A DNA stretch of 64,000 nt from JANSWY01 sp965267245. GTDB taxonomy: Bacteria; Bacteroidota; Bacteroidia; Cytophagales; Cyclobacteriaceae. Numbering within the stretch: position 1 is the first letter of the stretch; each line of letters starts with the position of its first letter. A model generated the notes under the pieces. That model ran no database searches. It was not told where the DNA came from and worked only from the letters and a program-made list of their open reading frames with translations. Shown one piece after another: positions 55,528-63,685 of this stretch. The translations under genes and the position numbers were made by a program. The stretch covers positions 3,224,001 through 3,288,000 of the forward strand of contig OZ253939.1 of the NCBI GenBank assembly GCA_965267245.1, given 5' to 3'.

Positions 55528-56049
55528 CTATTTTCTCCTATATCCATAAATCAATTCATCCAGATACTCACCGTTTTTATAGATCACTTTTTTCAAATGA
55601 GCTTCCAGTTTAAATCCGGATTTTTGAAGGATACGTTGAGAACCCAGGTTATTACCATAAGAGCAAGCGAACACACGATCGATCTCATATGTCTCAAAAG
55701 CCAACCTCACCACCTCAGGAACAACTCGGGTCATTACTCCTTTACCCCAATACTCTTGAGACAACCAATAGCCAATCTCTGCATTCTTACGCATTTCACC
55801 TGATTGCGGAATTATGCCAACACTTCCAACTGCCTCATTATTTATCTCGATGGCCAAGTGCGTATGAGGGGAGCTCTGAGTCATTTTAATGAATTCCCGG
55901 GCATCATTTTCTGAGTATGGATGAGGGAAAAGGTCTCTGAGGTATCGGGCTATTTCAAAATTATTGGCATGTTTTGCCAAACTGGGAACATCTGCAAGAT
56001 CCCAGTTTCTTAAAGTGAACGCTATGTTACTATCAATCTGTACAGTCAC
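55528..56049 (-). CDS. GNAT acetyltransferase (RimJ/RimL type)
   Basis: I use GTG at 56049 (173 residues), because GGAG lies five bases upstream and the 41-base overlap of the longer frame with the sigma gene is then reduced to 17. The fold is shown by ARYLRDLFPHPYSENDARE, VGSVGIIP, and the acetyl-CoA loop GYWLSQEYWGKGVMT with an N-x-x-S-x-R-I-L-x-K-x-G-F ending. Targets of such enzymes include ribosomal or antibiotic amines. It is the third gene of the SigZ operon. Confidence 0.85.
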   Translation of the reverse strand: MTVQIDSNIAFTLRNWDLADVPSLAKHANNFEIARYLRDLFPHPYSENDAREFIKMTQSSPHTHLAIEINNEAVGSVGIIPQSGEMRKNAEIGYWLSQEYWGKGVMTRVVPEVVRLAFETYEIDRVFACSYGNNLGSQRILQKSGFKLEAHLKKVIYKNGEYLDELIYGYRRK

Positions 56050-56575
56050 CACAACTCCTTTCTGGTTCATCAATTAGATGACCGCAGTATTCTCGGAATA
56101 AACCTTTCAATTGTTTCCTACCCCTTTGGATCCTGGACTTCATACCTGATTCGCTCATCTGATAAATGCTGGCAAGTTCTTTTTGAGATATCCCTTCTAA
56201 TTCATGCTGTCTAAGCGGAATCGCATATTTTTCAGGCAATCTTTCAATAAGACTTGGAATACAGTCAACCAGACCCTCAACTAAATTCTTCTCCTCCTCA
56301 TCCATGCAGTCGTCATTTTCAGGCACGAATGCCACAACCGTTTTCTGCTTGGCTCTAAAGTAATCATTGATGGTATTCCGCGTAACAGTAATGAGCCAGG
56401 CTTCTGTTTTCCGTATGTGTTCAAGTTTTTCACAATTGTCATACAACTTGATCATTACCTCGCTAAGTAATTCATCCTGATCCACGGGATCACTGACCCG
56501 GCTTTTTATAAACCGGGCCATTTTATCCTTATACTCCTGAAAAACAGGAGCCACTATTTGACAACTTTCATTCAT
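56033..56575 (-). CDS. ECF RNA polymerase sigma factor, SigZ-like
   Basis: ATG at 56575 gives 180 residues and overlaps the ArsI/CadI stop by ATGA. Sigma-2 (about 8-80, MARFIKSRV..AWLITVTRNTINDYFRAKQK) and sigma-4 (about 112-160, LPEKYAIPLRQHELEGISQKEL and SRIQRGRKQLKG) are both clear. It has a cysteine-rich tail RSCGDCTD and is preceded by CadI in the same operon. No anti-sigma gene is present; the cysteines may sense the signal. The two TGCGTC-N15-CGTCTAC promoters nearby are its likely targets. Confidence 0.9.
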   Translation of the reverse strand: MNESCQIVAPVFQEYKDKMARFIKSRVSDPVDQDELLSEVMIKLYDNCEKLEHIRKTEAWLITVTRNTINDYFRAKQKTVVAFVPENDDCMDEEEKNLVEGLVDCIPSLIERLPEKYAIPLRQHELEGISQKELASIYQMSESGMKSRIQRGRKQLKGLFREYCGHLIDEPERSCGDCTD

Positions 56576-56988
56576 GATACACAACAAGTATCGTCACAAC
56601 ATTCAGTTTCTTCCAGTTTGTTTACTTCAGACTCTCCATATGTATGGAATGCCTCCCATTCCACTTCTTGTGGATCTTTGATCCAGGATTTTTCAGAAGT
56701 AGCATAACAGCATACTGTATGTCCCTCTTCTCTCACTTCTCCTTTGGTCTTTTCTATATTCTGATAAACCTCCTGTAACTCTGTTTCACTTTCTACTTCT
56801 ATTCCCAGGTGATTCAATCCTTGTTTTCCTATAACATAGGAAATGGAGAAGTTCACGCTTGGGTTATCTAACGACCATTTTGCATAATCGTTTTTCTTCA
56901 CTGTGGGCTCATGTGCAAAAAGGTTGGTGTAGAAAGCTACTGATTCTTCAATGTCCTTTACTGCTAAATTTACATGTAATCTTTTCAT
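56572..56988 (-). CDS. ArsI/CadI-family metalloenzyme (VOC superfamily)
   Basis: The 138-residue protein is a vicinal-oxygen-chelate enzyme of the ArsI/CadI family: HVNLAVKDIEESVAFYTNLF at the start and CCYATSEKSWIKDPQEVEWE (about 99-118) with the vicinal Cys pair of ArsI, then an added tail ECCDDTCCVS. ArsI cleaves organoarsenicals; CadI is cadmium-induced. It heads the sigma-factor operon with an almost leaderless start 12 bases after a strong ECF-type promoter. Which ligand it handles here is not known. Confidence 0.9.
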   Translation of the reverse strand: MKRLHVNLAVKDIEESVAFYTNLFAHEPTVKKNDYAKWSLDNPSVNFSISYVIGKQGLNHLGIEVESETELQEVYQNIEKTKGEVREEGHTVCCYATSEKSWIKDPQEVEWEAFHTYGESEVNKLEETECCDDTCCVS

Positions 56989-57000
56989 TATTTTTTACCA

Positions 57001-57028
57001 GTAGACGCAGTGACTTAAAAAAGACGCA
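57001..57028 (-). promoter_or_regulatory. ECF-sigma-type promoter, copy 1
   Basis: On the minus strand TGCGTC (57028 to 57023) is followed after 15 bases by CGTCTAC (57007 to 57001), and the ATG of the ArsI/CadI gene comes 12 bases later. The same boxes and distances recur at 55449-55476. Autoregulation of the sigma operon is the simplest reading. Confidence 0.8.
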
Positions 57029-57114
57029 AAAAATCTGAAAAAAATCTGAAACGATGCTCACAGGGATCAGAAATGCAGTAATTTGAGACTGGGGTAATTA
57101 ATAATTTGCACAAT

Positions 57115-58215
57115 ATGGAAAAGAAAAAACTTTTGGTAATGACCGGTGGAGGAGACTGTCCCGGTCTGAATGCTGTCATCAGAGGGATTATAAAACGATC
57201 TAAAAAAGAAAAAGACTGGGAAGTACTGGGAAGCATAGAAGCTTTCAATGGTGTATTCCGGGATCCTCCTGAGGTTATAAAACTCACCAATAAGAATACT
57301 GCAGGCATCCATGTAAAGGGTGGCACCATTTTGAAAACCACAAACAAAGGAAACCCCCTGGACTTTCCACTACAAAAAGAAGACGGTACGATTGAAAGAA
57401 TAGACCGTACTGATGAACTGGTTCAGCGGTTGAAGGACCTGGGTATTCATGCGGTTATCAATATTGGTGGAGATGGTTCCCAAAAAATTTCCAAAGCACT
57501 CCAGGCTAAAGGTGTGAATATGATTGGTGTCCCTAAAACAATAGACAATGACCTTTCAGGAACCGACTTCACATTTGGATTTCGGACAGCTGTCCAAATT
57601 GCCTCTGACAGTTTTGATAAGCTTGTTTCCACTGCTGAAAGTCATCACAGAATAATGATTATGGAGGTGATGGGACGTGATGCGGGATGGATCGCTCTGC
57701 ACACTGCAATTTCGGGAGGTGCTGAAGTGTGCCTGATTCCTGAGATTCCTTATGATATCAATAAAGTAGTAAATCGTCTGAATAAGCGATATAAAAAAGG
57801 AAGAGGATTTGCCCATATTGTAATAGCTGAGGGAGCCAAACCAAAAGATGGAACAGTTTCTACGTTGGCCAATGCAGAAGTAGGTCGTCAACACGTAAGG
57901 TTAGGTGGAGTAGCTTTTCAACTGAGCCAGCAACTTAAAGATGCAGGTTGCCAGGCGGATATCCGGGAAACGGTTCTGGGACATATTCAACGTGGAGGGA
58001 CTCCTATAGCTTTTGATAGGATTCTGGCTTCTTTATTTGGTGTGAAAGCTTTTGAAATGGCGCTGGAGGGTGAATTCGGAAAAATGGTAGCGTATAAAAA
58101 CAATGATATTTGTACTGTAACCCTGGAGGAAGCAGTTGCTCATTACAATTATGTGAGACCAGATTCATTTATTATCAATGCGGCCCGGGGATTAGGGATT
58201 TCTTTCGGAGATTAG
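57115..58215 (+). CDS. pfkA: 6-phosphofructokinase
   Basis: ATG at 57115 gives 366 residues (a TTG at 57106 is also in frame). The enzyme phosphorylates fructose 6-phosphate in glycolysis. It shows GGGDCPGLN (11-19), GGDGS (117-121) and PKTIDNDL (140-147). GGDGS rather than GGDDS favours ATP as donor, but this clade also includes mixed or PPi-using enzymes. It is divergent from the SigZ operon and followed by a repeat-like element. Confidence 0.94.
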   Translation: MEKKKLLVMTGGGDCPGLNAVIRGIIKRSKKEKDWEVLGSIEAFNGVFRDPPEVIKLTNKNTAGIHVKGGTILKTTNKGNPLDFPLQKEDGTIERIDRTDELVQRLKDLGIHAVINIGGDGSQKISKALQAKGVNMIGVPKTIDNDLSGTDFTFGFRTAVQIASDSFDKLVSTAESHHRIMIMEVMGRDAGWIALHTAISGGAEVCLIPEIPYDINKVVNRLNKRYKKGRGFAHIVIAEGAKPKDGTVSTLANAEVGRQHVRLGGVAFQLSQQLKDAGCQADIRETVLGHIQRGGTPIAFDRILASLFGVKAFEMALEGEFGKMVAYKNNDICTVTLEEAVAHYNYVRPDSFIINAARGLGISFGD

Positions 58216-58300
58216 GCCCAGAGGTGAAGCGCCAGACCGAAGTGGCCTAAGCTAAAGCCGGCTGGAGCCACCGCGAGGTAGGTTGTTCGGGAGATTGTGG
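58212..58300. repeat. Repeat-like element after pfkA
   Basis: TTAGGCC (58212-58218) and GGCCTAA (58244-58250) form an inverted repeat spanning the pfkA stop. After it GGCTGGAGCCA (58260-58270) and ACCGCGAGGTA (58270-58280), then GGTTGTTCG, also occur in the tRNA relic region near 10058-10135 but in a different order. No ORF is supported here. It may be a mosaic of dispersed short repeats. Confidence 0.45.
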
Positions 58301-58391
58301 GGGGATAGTGAGCTCACCAATGCTTTGATACATTAAAATGGCACGTTATTTGGATGTAGGTGAATTATTTAAACCTCACAATAACACAGTC

Positions 58392-59213
58392 ATGAACTCA
58401 TTAATTACAAACTGGCTTCAAAAGCATAGGTCAGTACTCTATTTTCTCATTTTTACACTGAGTGTAAGTTGCTCAGTATACACGCCGCAATCCAGTATAA
58501 ACGTATCAGGACAACCTGAACATCAGGATTTTTATACATCTGAATCTCCTTCTCACTTTATGCAATTGACCGCACTGGGAAATGAGCACAAGACCCTGGT
58601 TTTTGAAGTAGAACTGGAGAATCTCAGTGCAGATTCAATGATTTTTAACCCGGAAGATTGGCAACTCCTTTACACAAAGAAAAAAAACCAACAACATATC
58701 CAAAACATGGAGGCACTTCAACCGCTAACACCACAGGATATGAGCCTCATGTATGTAGACCTGGCTCGCCAGGTAGAAAGTAACAAGGAGGCTGGAGAGG
58801 CTATAGGTGCAGCTATAGCAATAATTCTGATTGTTGGTCTGTTGGTCATCATTCTAAAGGCCTCAGAGGATGACGATGATGATGAAGAAGAGGAACGCGG
58901 AGGAGGAGATAACGTAAACCTCAATCTTAGCTTTGTTGGAGGTGGCGAATCATATCATTACGATGATGGCAACTATGCGTATTACGACGAGTTTGCTGGT
59001 GTAGATGACCCTCAAACCTTAGAGTTTTTGTATAAAAGTGAAGACATGCTCAAAGAAGAATTTGGTAAGAAAATCCTGGCTCCAGGTGAAAAAATGACTA
59101 TGAATCTATATTTCCCAAGATATAACCAAATGAAATTAGTACGACTTTGCGGCCCCACACCCGATGGAGAAAAACTTGATTTATGGTTTGATCATGGATT
59201 AGTGAGGGAATGA
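58392..59213 (+). CDS. Lipoprotein with one membrane segment and acidic run
   Basis: Start at ATG 58392 (273 residues). The signal ends with VSCSVY (lipobox Cys). A second hydrophobic segment (AIGAAIAIILIVGLLVIILKA) is followed by a strongly acidic stretch (DDDDDEEEE) and a Tyr/Asp-rich region. The C-terminal domain is beta-rich. I do not recognise the family. The stop overlaps the start region of the next frame (ATGA), but the real neighbour starts at 59270. Confidence 0.55.
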   Translation: MNSLITNWLQKHRSVLYFLIFTLSVSCSVYTPQSSINVSGQPEHQDFYTSESPSHFMQLTALGNEHKTLVFEVELENLSADSMIFNPEDWQLLYTKKKNQQHIQNMEALQPLTPQDMSLMYVDLARQVESNKEAGEAIGAAIAIILIVGLLVIILKASEDDDDDEEEERGGGDNVNLNLSFVGGGESYHYDDGNYAYYDEFAGVDDPQTLEFLYKSEDMLKEEFGKKILAPGEKMTMNLYFPRYNQMKLVRLCGPTPDGEKLDLWFDHGLVRE

Positions 59214-59269
59214 TCCCCAATTACAATATTTTTGCAGCAGACTCAGTTAAACCCAAAACCTATTTAACT

Positions 59270-60034
59270 ATGAAATTTCTGTCCCTGCTGACACTGCTAT
59301 TGGTAGCTACCCCAATTTTTGCACAATACAATGAATCAATAGTTTCGTCACGACCTGGCCAGGCAGTAGTCCCAAATACTACTGGAAAGAATGTCCTTCA
59401 ATGGCAAACCGGATTTAATTACACTGACACTGAAGATGGTACCATAGCAGCTGCGAGAATATTCACTTATGGTGGAACCATACGGTATGGTTTACTCGAA
59501 AAATTGGAGATAAGAGGAGATTATTCTCTTCAAAATTTCAGCAATGTGGTAGACGGAGAGAAAGTGAGTTCGGTTGATGGGTTTAACTCCCTTTCCTTTG
59601 GTGTCCGATATAATATTGTGTCTGGTGATGGAATCAATCTGGGAATTCAAGCAGATGTTGGCTTACCAAATATTGGCAATATATCCCCTACAGATGAAGT
59701 AGCTCCCAAATTTATGCTTATTCACAGCAATCCATTAGGTGATATTTTCTCACTAACCACCAACTGGGCAATTACCTGGGCAGGAGATGGAGAAAATGAA
59801 GCTACTGGGATATATGTAATCAACCTGGCATTCCCGATCAATGATAAAATCGGTTCATTTATTGAAAATTACGGTTCTATTAATGATGGGGACCTCTACA
59901 ATTACTGGGACACAGGACTTTCTTACCTTGTCAATGATCATTTTCAACTTGATATGGGACTGGGATATGGTCAAAATGATGGGTTATCAAGCTGGTTTGT
60001 GGATGCTGGCCTCTCCTGGAGAGTGAAATTATAG
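59270..60034 (+). CDS. Outer-membrane transporter-like protein
   Basis: ATG at 59270 (254 residues) precedes a clear signal peptide (IFAQYN); the longer frame from 59210 does not have one at its start. The mature part has alternating strands ending in a final W-R-V-K-L and resembles the phenol-degradation-type outer-membrane barrel (PF13557-like). RYGLLEKLEIRGDYSLQ and LSFGVRYNI are typical. No substrate is evident. It follows the unknown lipoprotein with a 56-base gap and is probably co-transcribed. Confidence 0.75.
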   Translation: MKFLSLLTLLLVATPIFAQYNESIVSSRPGQAVVPNTTGKNVLQWQTGFNYTDTEDGTIAAARIFTYGGTIRYGLLEKLEIRGDYSLQNFSNVVDGEKVSSVDGFNSLSFGVRYNIVSGDGINLGIQADVGLPNIGNISPTDEVAPKFMLIHSNPLGDIFSLTTNWAITWAGDGENEATGIYVINLAFPINDKIGSFIENYGSINDGDLYNYWDTGLSYLVNDHFQLDMGLGYGQNDGLSSWFVDAGLSWRVKL

Positions 60035-60041
60035 TAATACA

Positions 60042-60068
60042 AAAGGATATGCACGCCGCATATCCTTT
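60042..60068. terminator. Bidirectional intrinsic terminator
   Basis: AAAGGATATGC (60042-60052) and GCATATCCTTT (60058-60068) form a perfect 11-base stem with a five-base loop, between two convergent genes (60034 and 60102). Confidence 0.85.
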
Positions 60069-60101
60069 CTAGAATTCTGTCAAATTTGTGATGATTTAAT
60101 T

Positions 60102-60365
60102 TTACTTAACCATAATTTTTTCTTTCATGGTGTCTATCATAGACTTACCTTGCTTAGCCTGACGAGCAACAGTTTCATTTAAAAGTGTTTTTGCTTCTTT
60201 CAATTTACTGTTAGCTGCATCTTCCAGGGAGTCTACCATAGAATCGTATTCTTTGGAAAGTTGCTTTCTGGTTTGTTTACCACTTTTGGGTGCCATTAAC
60301 AATCCTGTGGCGACACCTGCCGCAGCTCCCAAAACAAACGATAATGTTATTTTAAAAGCATTCAT
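60102..60365 (-). CDS. YtxH domain protein
   Basis: The 87-residue protein has an N-terminal membrane segment with a glycine zipper (FVLGAAAGVATGLLMAPKSG) followed by a basic-acidic helical tail (QLSKEYDSMVDSLEDAAN). This is the YtxH layout, seen in stress-associated small proteins. Its role is not known in detail. It stands alone. Confidence 0.9.
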   Translation of the reverse strand: MNAFKITLSFVLGAAAGVATGLLMAPKSGKQTRKQLSKEYDSMVDSLEDAANSKLKEAKTLLNETVARQAKQGKSMIDTMKEKIMVK

Positions 60366-60530
60366 GACCCTAATATTTGTGATTTAATTGATTAATTCCC
60401 CTGACCTTCAGAAGTTTAATAAAGGTAAAATGAGGTTATTTTCCATACAATGAAAATGGTGGTATCACGAAATGATTTATCTCAGTTTCAAGGCACAAGC
60501 ACGCAACAAAAATCCCAAAAATTTCCTTTT

Positions 60531-61601
60531 CTAAAGTTGCGATGAATTATCTTCTTTCGTTCGTTTTTCATCCAATTCTACTCTCGCTTTAGGCAAACAA
60601 TCGGGAAATTCCGTTTGCAGGAATTCAATTAGTTTTTCCCTGACCAGAACCCTCAGATCCCAGGCTGTGGGAGAGTCCTTTGCACTTACAAGTGCTCTTA
60701 ACTCCATAGCCTTATCAGTGGCATTTGTGACCTGTAACACATTTACTTTTCCATCCCACAAAGAAGTTTCTTTCAATATTTCAGTGAGTTTTTCTCTGAT
60801 TCGCTGAACTGGTGTAGTGTAGTCTACATACAAAAATACCGTGCCCAGAATATCGGCACTTCGTCGGGTCCAGTTTTGAAATGGTTTTTCAATAAAGGCT
60901 GTGGATGGAACCACTAATCTTCTTTTGTCCCAAATTCTAACCACTACATAAGTAAGTGTAATTTCTTCTATCCAGCCCCACTCATTTTCAATGATAACAA
61001 CATCTTCCAAACGGATGGGTTGTGTAATAGCTATTTGGAAACCTGCTAATAAATTAGCCAAGACCTTTTGAGCGGCAAATCCAACAATAATTCCTGCCAC
61101 ACCTGCTGAAGCCAAAATACTTGCCCCCAGGTTTCTGATTTCTTCAAAAGTCATCAGGGAAAGTGCAATTGCAATGATTACGATAATTACGTTGATAATC
61201 CTTTCAAAGACCCTTAACTGGGTATAAACTTTTCTTGCTTTCAAATTATCCGGAGAAGAAGTGTCGTATTGTTGCCCAATCAGATACCGGCCAATGGACA
61301 CAAAACCAGCAAGCAACCAACTAAAAGCTACGATAAAGCTTATTTGAAAAATCTGCTTCCAGGGGAAATACACTTCCTCCAAATACATTTGGGCTGCAAT
61401 CATTACAGAAGAAAGCACTAAGAGAATAAGAGCCGGTTTCTTGATTTTACGTAGAAGCTTACCTTCCACCCAATCAACAGCCCTGATGATGCGCCCTCCA
61501 ATTTTAAAAATGATTAGACCTAAAATGAATCCCGAAAGACCAAATAGAACTACAAAAAGAATTCCTCCGTATTCAGAGTATAATGAGTTCCAGTACTCCA
61601 T
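60531..61601 (-). CDS. MscS-family channel, YnaI/YbdG-like
   Basis: The 356-residue protein has four to five N-terminal membrane segments and then the MscS pore region (SILASAGVAGIIVGFAAQKVLANLLAG) and beta domain with FQIAITQPIRLEDVV and a W-G-W-I-E-E-I-T strand. This is a second, longer MscS homologue in the window, apart from the one at 16691-17503. A tail of charged residues ends it (EKRTKEDNSSQL). Confidence 0.9.
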   Translation of the reverse strand: MEYWNSLYSEYGGILFVVLFGLSGFILGLIIFKIGGRIIRAVDWVEGKLLRKIKKPALILLVLSSVMIAAQMYLEEVYFPWKQIFQISFIVAFSWLLAGFVSIGRYLIGQQYDTSSPDNLKARKVYTQLRVFERIINVIIVIIAIALSLMTFEEIRNLGASILASAGVAGIIVGFAAQKVLANLLAGFQIAITQPIRLEDVVIIENEWGWIEEITLTYVVVRIWDKRRLVVPSTAFIEKPFQNWTRRSADILGTVFLYVDYTTPVQRIREKLTEILKETSLWDGKVNVLQVTNATDKAMELRALVSAKDSPTAWDLRVLVREKLIEFLQTEFPDCLPKARVELDEKRTKEDNSSQL

Positions 61602-61733
61602 TGAATTTATATTACTTAGAATGAAAATAGAAAAAAAGATTTAAAGGTCTCCCTAATTCTTTCATTCGAAATTAAAGTTAGTTTTTCAGTATATCATGTG
61701 ACTTTCGAGCACTTTTTGCATTATTTCACCAAT

Positions 61734-62447
61734 ATGGCCAAATCAAAAATAAAATTATGTCCTCTCAGTTATGTATTAATCCTGATGACTGTCTTTGGAT
61801 GTGATTATCCTCAAAAGGATGAAATTGCCGGGTTATACGTCCTGGAGGAGCTCAAAATTGACGAGAATCCGGAATACTTTAACCCGAATTACCTGCAAAT
61901 CAACATAGACAATACATTTAACGTAGCAGCCAAGTCGGGTGACATATCCGGGGTTTACTCATTACGTAAAGACAAATTGACGCTTACCAGTCGCGACAAT
62001 AAATGGTTTAATGGAACCTGGCAAGTATTTTTGTATGACAATGAAATATTATTGAAAGGGAAGGGAACATATCCAAGAGATAATCCCAATGCCCCAAACC
62101 ATCAGCTCAATACTAAATTGCTATACAAGAAAACCAAGCGTATTTCTGACAATGAAGATTTTCTGAAACAACTGACTGGCAGGTGGCAGCTTTATAAAAC
62201 GAGAACTGAAATTGATATCATCAAACATCAAAACCTGCAGTTCACGCTCAGTGAGAGTGGTGAGTTTAAGCTAATTGAAAATGGAAATGTAATTGATAGA
62301 GGCAAAACGTCCATTGACACCAGACATCATAAAATCACTTTTGAAAATGAAAACAAGGTCTGGCGCGTCTCATTCATTGGCAGTGAATTGAGGATTTACG
62401 ATAAATATATCGGTGTTAAATATTCACTTAGAAGATTTGTAAAATAA
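61734..62447 (+). CDS. Lipoprotein with lipocalin-like repeats
   Basis: ATG at 61734 gives 237 residues; a GTG 12 codons earlier is also in frame. The signal ends in VFGCDYP. Two similar lipocalin-like units follow: EIAGLYVLEELKI...FNGTWQVF and LTGRWQLYKTRTE...NKVWRVSF, each with a leading G-x-W or G-x-Y. No ligand is apparent. It converges on a 30-residue ORF. Confidence 0.55.
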   Translation: MAKSKIKLCPLSYVLILMTVFGCDYPQKDEIAGLYVLEELKIDENPEYFNPNYLQINIDNTFNVAAKSGDISGVYSLRKDKLTLTSRDNKWFNGTWQVFLYDNEILLKGKGTYPRDNPNAPNHQLNTKLLYKKTKRISDNEDFLKQLTGRWQLYKTRTEIDIIKHQNLQFTLSESGEFKLIENGNVIDRGKTSIDTRHHKITFENENKVWRVSFIGSELRIYDKYIGVKYSLRRFVK

Positions 62448-62454
62448 TTCATCG

Positions 62455-62547
62455 TTAAAAAATTCCAGTCATTAGTGCGACCAGCACCATGAAAAGTAAT
62501 ACAATCATCATCACAGCAAATATCTCCTTGTTTGTATAGGCTCTCAT
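62455..62547 (-). CDS. Very small membrane protein, 30 residues
   Basis: ATG at 62545-62547 gives MRAYTNKEIFAV and then a hydrophobic stretch (MMIVLLFMVLVALMTGIF) to TAA at 62455-62457. It would be a single-pass membrane peptide with a basic N-terminus. The frame is too short for usual ORF calls. No terminator or promoter was seen, so the call is tentative. Confidence 0.45.
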   Translation of the reverse strand: MRAYTNKEIFAVMMIVLLFMVLVALMTGIF

Positions 62548-62703
62548 GACTTTTTACTTTTAATGCTTTACTTATTAAACGATTTTTTGATGAAAATGAA
62601 GCCGTCAAAAGCAAGAAAAACAACAATTTGATAAACTTCAGATTCCTTTATGACGTTTGGCATCTCATGAACTGATCCCAAATGTTCACCTAAATTCACT
62701 AAA

Positions 62704-63270
62704 ATGCCCATACTGAGAATTAAAAATATGGTATGTAATCGGTGTATTGACGCTGTGAAAGATGTTTTTGAAGAATTGTCAATTCCTTATAATCATATTG
62801 AACTTGGTGAGGTTACACTCCCCACTCCAGTTTCTGACAACCTCAAAATCAATTTAGCGGATCATCTGGAAGGCAAAGGCTTTGAATTACTGGAAGACAA
62901 GAACAGTCAGCTCATTGATAGAATAAAAACACTAATCATAAAGAGCATTCAAAACCTGGAGATACCAGACACCAATTATTCAACATTTTTGGAGAAAGAA
63001 ATAGCTAAAGACTACACCACATTGAGTACACTTTTTTCTTCTGTGGAAGGAGTCACTATTGAAAGGTTTATCATTTTGCAGAAGCTGGAAAAGGTCAAAG
63101 AATTAATCATTTATGATGAGAAAAATCTTAGCCAGATCGCTTATTTACTAAAATATAGCAGTGTCCAACATCTTTCTAACCAATTCAAAAAGTCTACTGG
63201 CTTAACTCCTTCTCAGTTTAAGAATTCCCATGAAAACAAAAGAATTCCACTTGATCAATTGGGCAAATAG
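62704..63270 (+). CDS. AraC-type regulator with HMA-like N-terminus
   Basis: The 188-residue protein has an N-terminal MPILRIKNMVCNRCIDAV with a CxxC pair (Cys11, Cys14) in a ferredoxin-like heavy-metal domain (about 1-65). It is followed by an AraC-type helix-turn-helix (about 100-180, LSQIAYLLKYSSVQHLSNQF). The layout suggests a metal-sensing regulator, though direct sensing is inferred. A damaged heavy-metal-domain gene lies downstream at the right edge. Confidence 0.85.
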   Translation: MPILRIKNMVCNRCIDAVKDVFEELSIPYNHIELGEVTLPTPVSDNLKINLADHLEGKGFELLEDKNSQLIDRIKTLIIKSIQNLEIPDTNYSTFLEKEIAKDYTTLSTLFSSVEGVTIERFIILQKLEKVKELIIYDEKNLSQIAYLLKYSSVQHLSNQFKKSTGLTPSQFKNSHENKRIPLDQLGK

Positions 63271-63367
63271 AATTGCTACCACCTAAAATCTTATACATTT
63301 TTCCAAAAATCATATGATAGATATCCGCTAGAAATCAGCGAATTTTGACTTATAAAACATTAAAACT

Positions 63368-63685
63368 ATGGGTAGAGTCGTGATTGCATGCTACAAACCA
63401 AAATCCGGAAAAGAGAAAGAATTACTGGAGCTGGTCCTTACACATCACCAAAGATTGAGTGATGAAAATTTAGTTACTGACAGGAGACCAGTAATATTAG
63501 AAGCTGCCGACAATACTATTATAGAGGTTTTTGAATGGAAAAGTAAGGAAGCCATTGAAACGGCCCACAACAATCCTGCTGTTCAAAAAATGTGGGAAGA
63601 GTTTGCATTGATTAGCGATTATGAAAATGCCACTAACCTATCAGAATTTCAGAACCTGTTTTCAGAATTTGAACCTTTGAATTAA
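63368..63685 (+). CDS. ABM-like (antibiotic biosynthesis monooxygenase fold) protein
   Basis: The 105-residue protein has the dimeric alpha-beta-barrel look: GRVVIACYKPKSGKEKELLELVLTHH, DNTIIEVFEWKSKEAIETAH and a KMWEEF near the end. Such proteins can be monooxygenases or just ligand binders. It sits between the AraC-type regulator and the heavy-metal pseudogene, with short gaps. Confidence 0.75.
   Translation: MGRVVIACYKPKSGKEKELLELVLTHHQRLSDENLVTDRRPVILEAADNTIIEVFEWKSKEAIETAHNNPAVQKMWEEFALISDYENATNLSEFQNLFSEFEPLN

Noticed and set aside
62396..62626. Minus-strand ORF at 62396-62626
   Set aside because: It overlaps the end of the lipoprotein gene and the 30-residue frame in another register, with no plausible domain.
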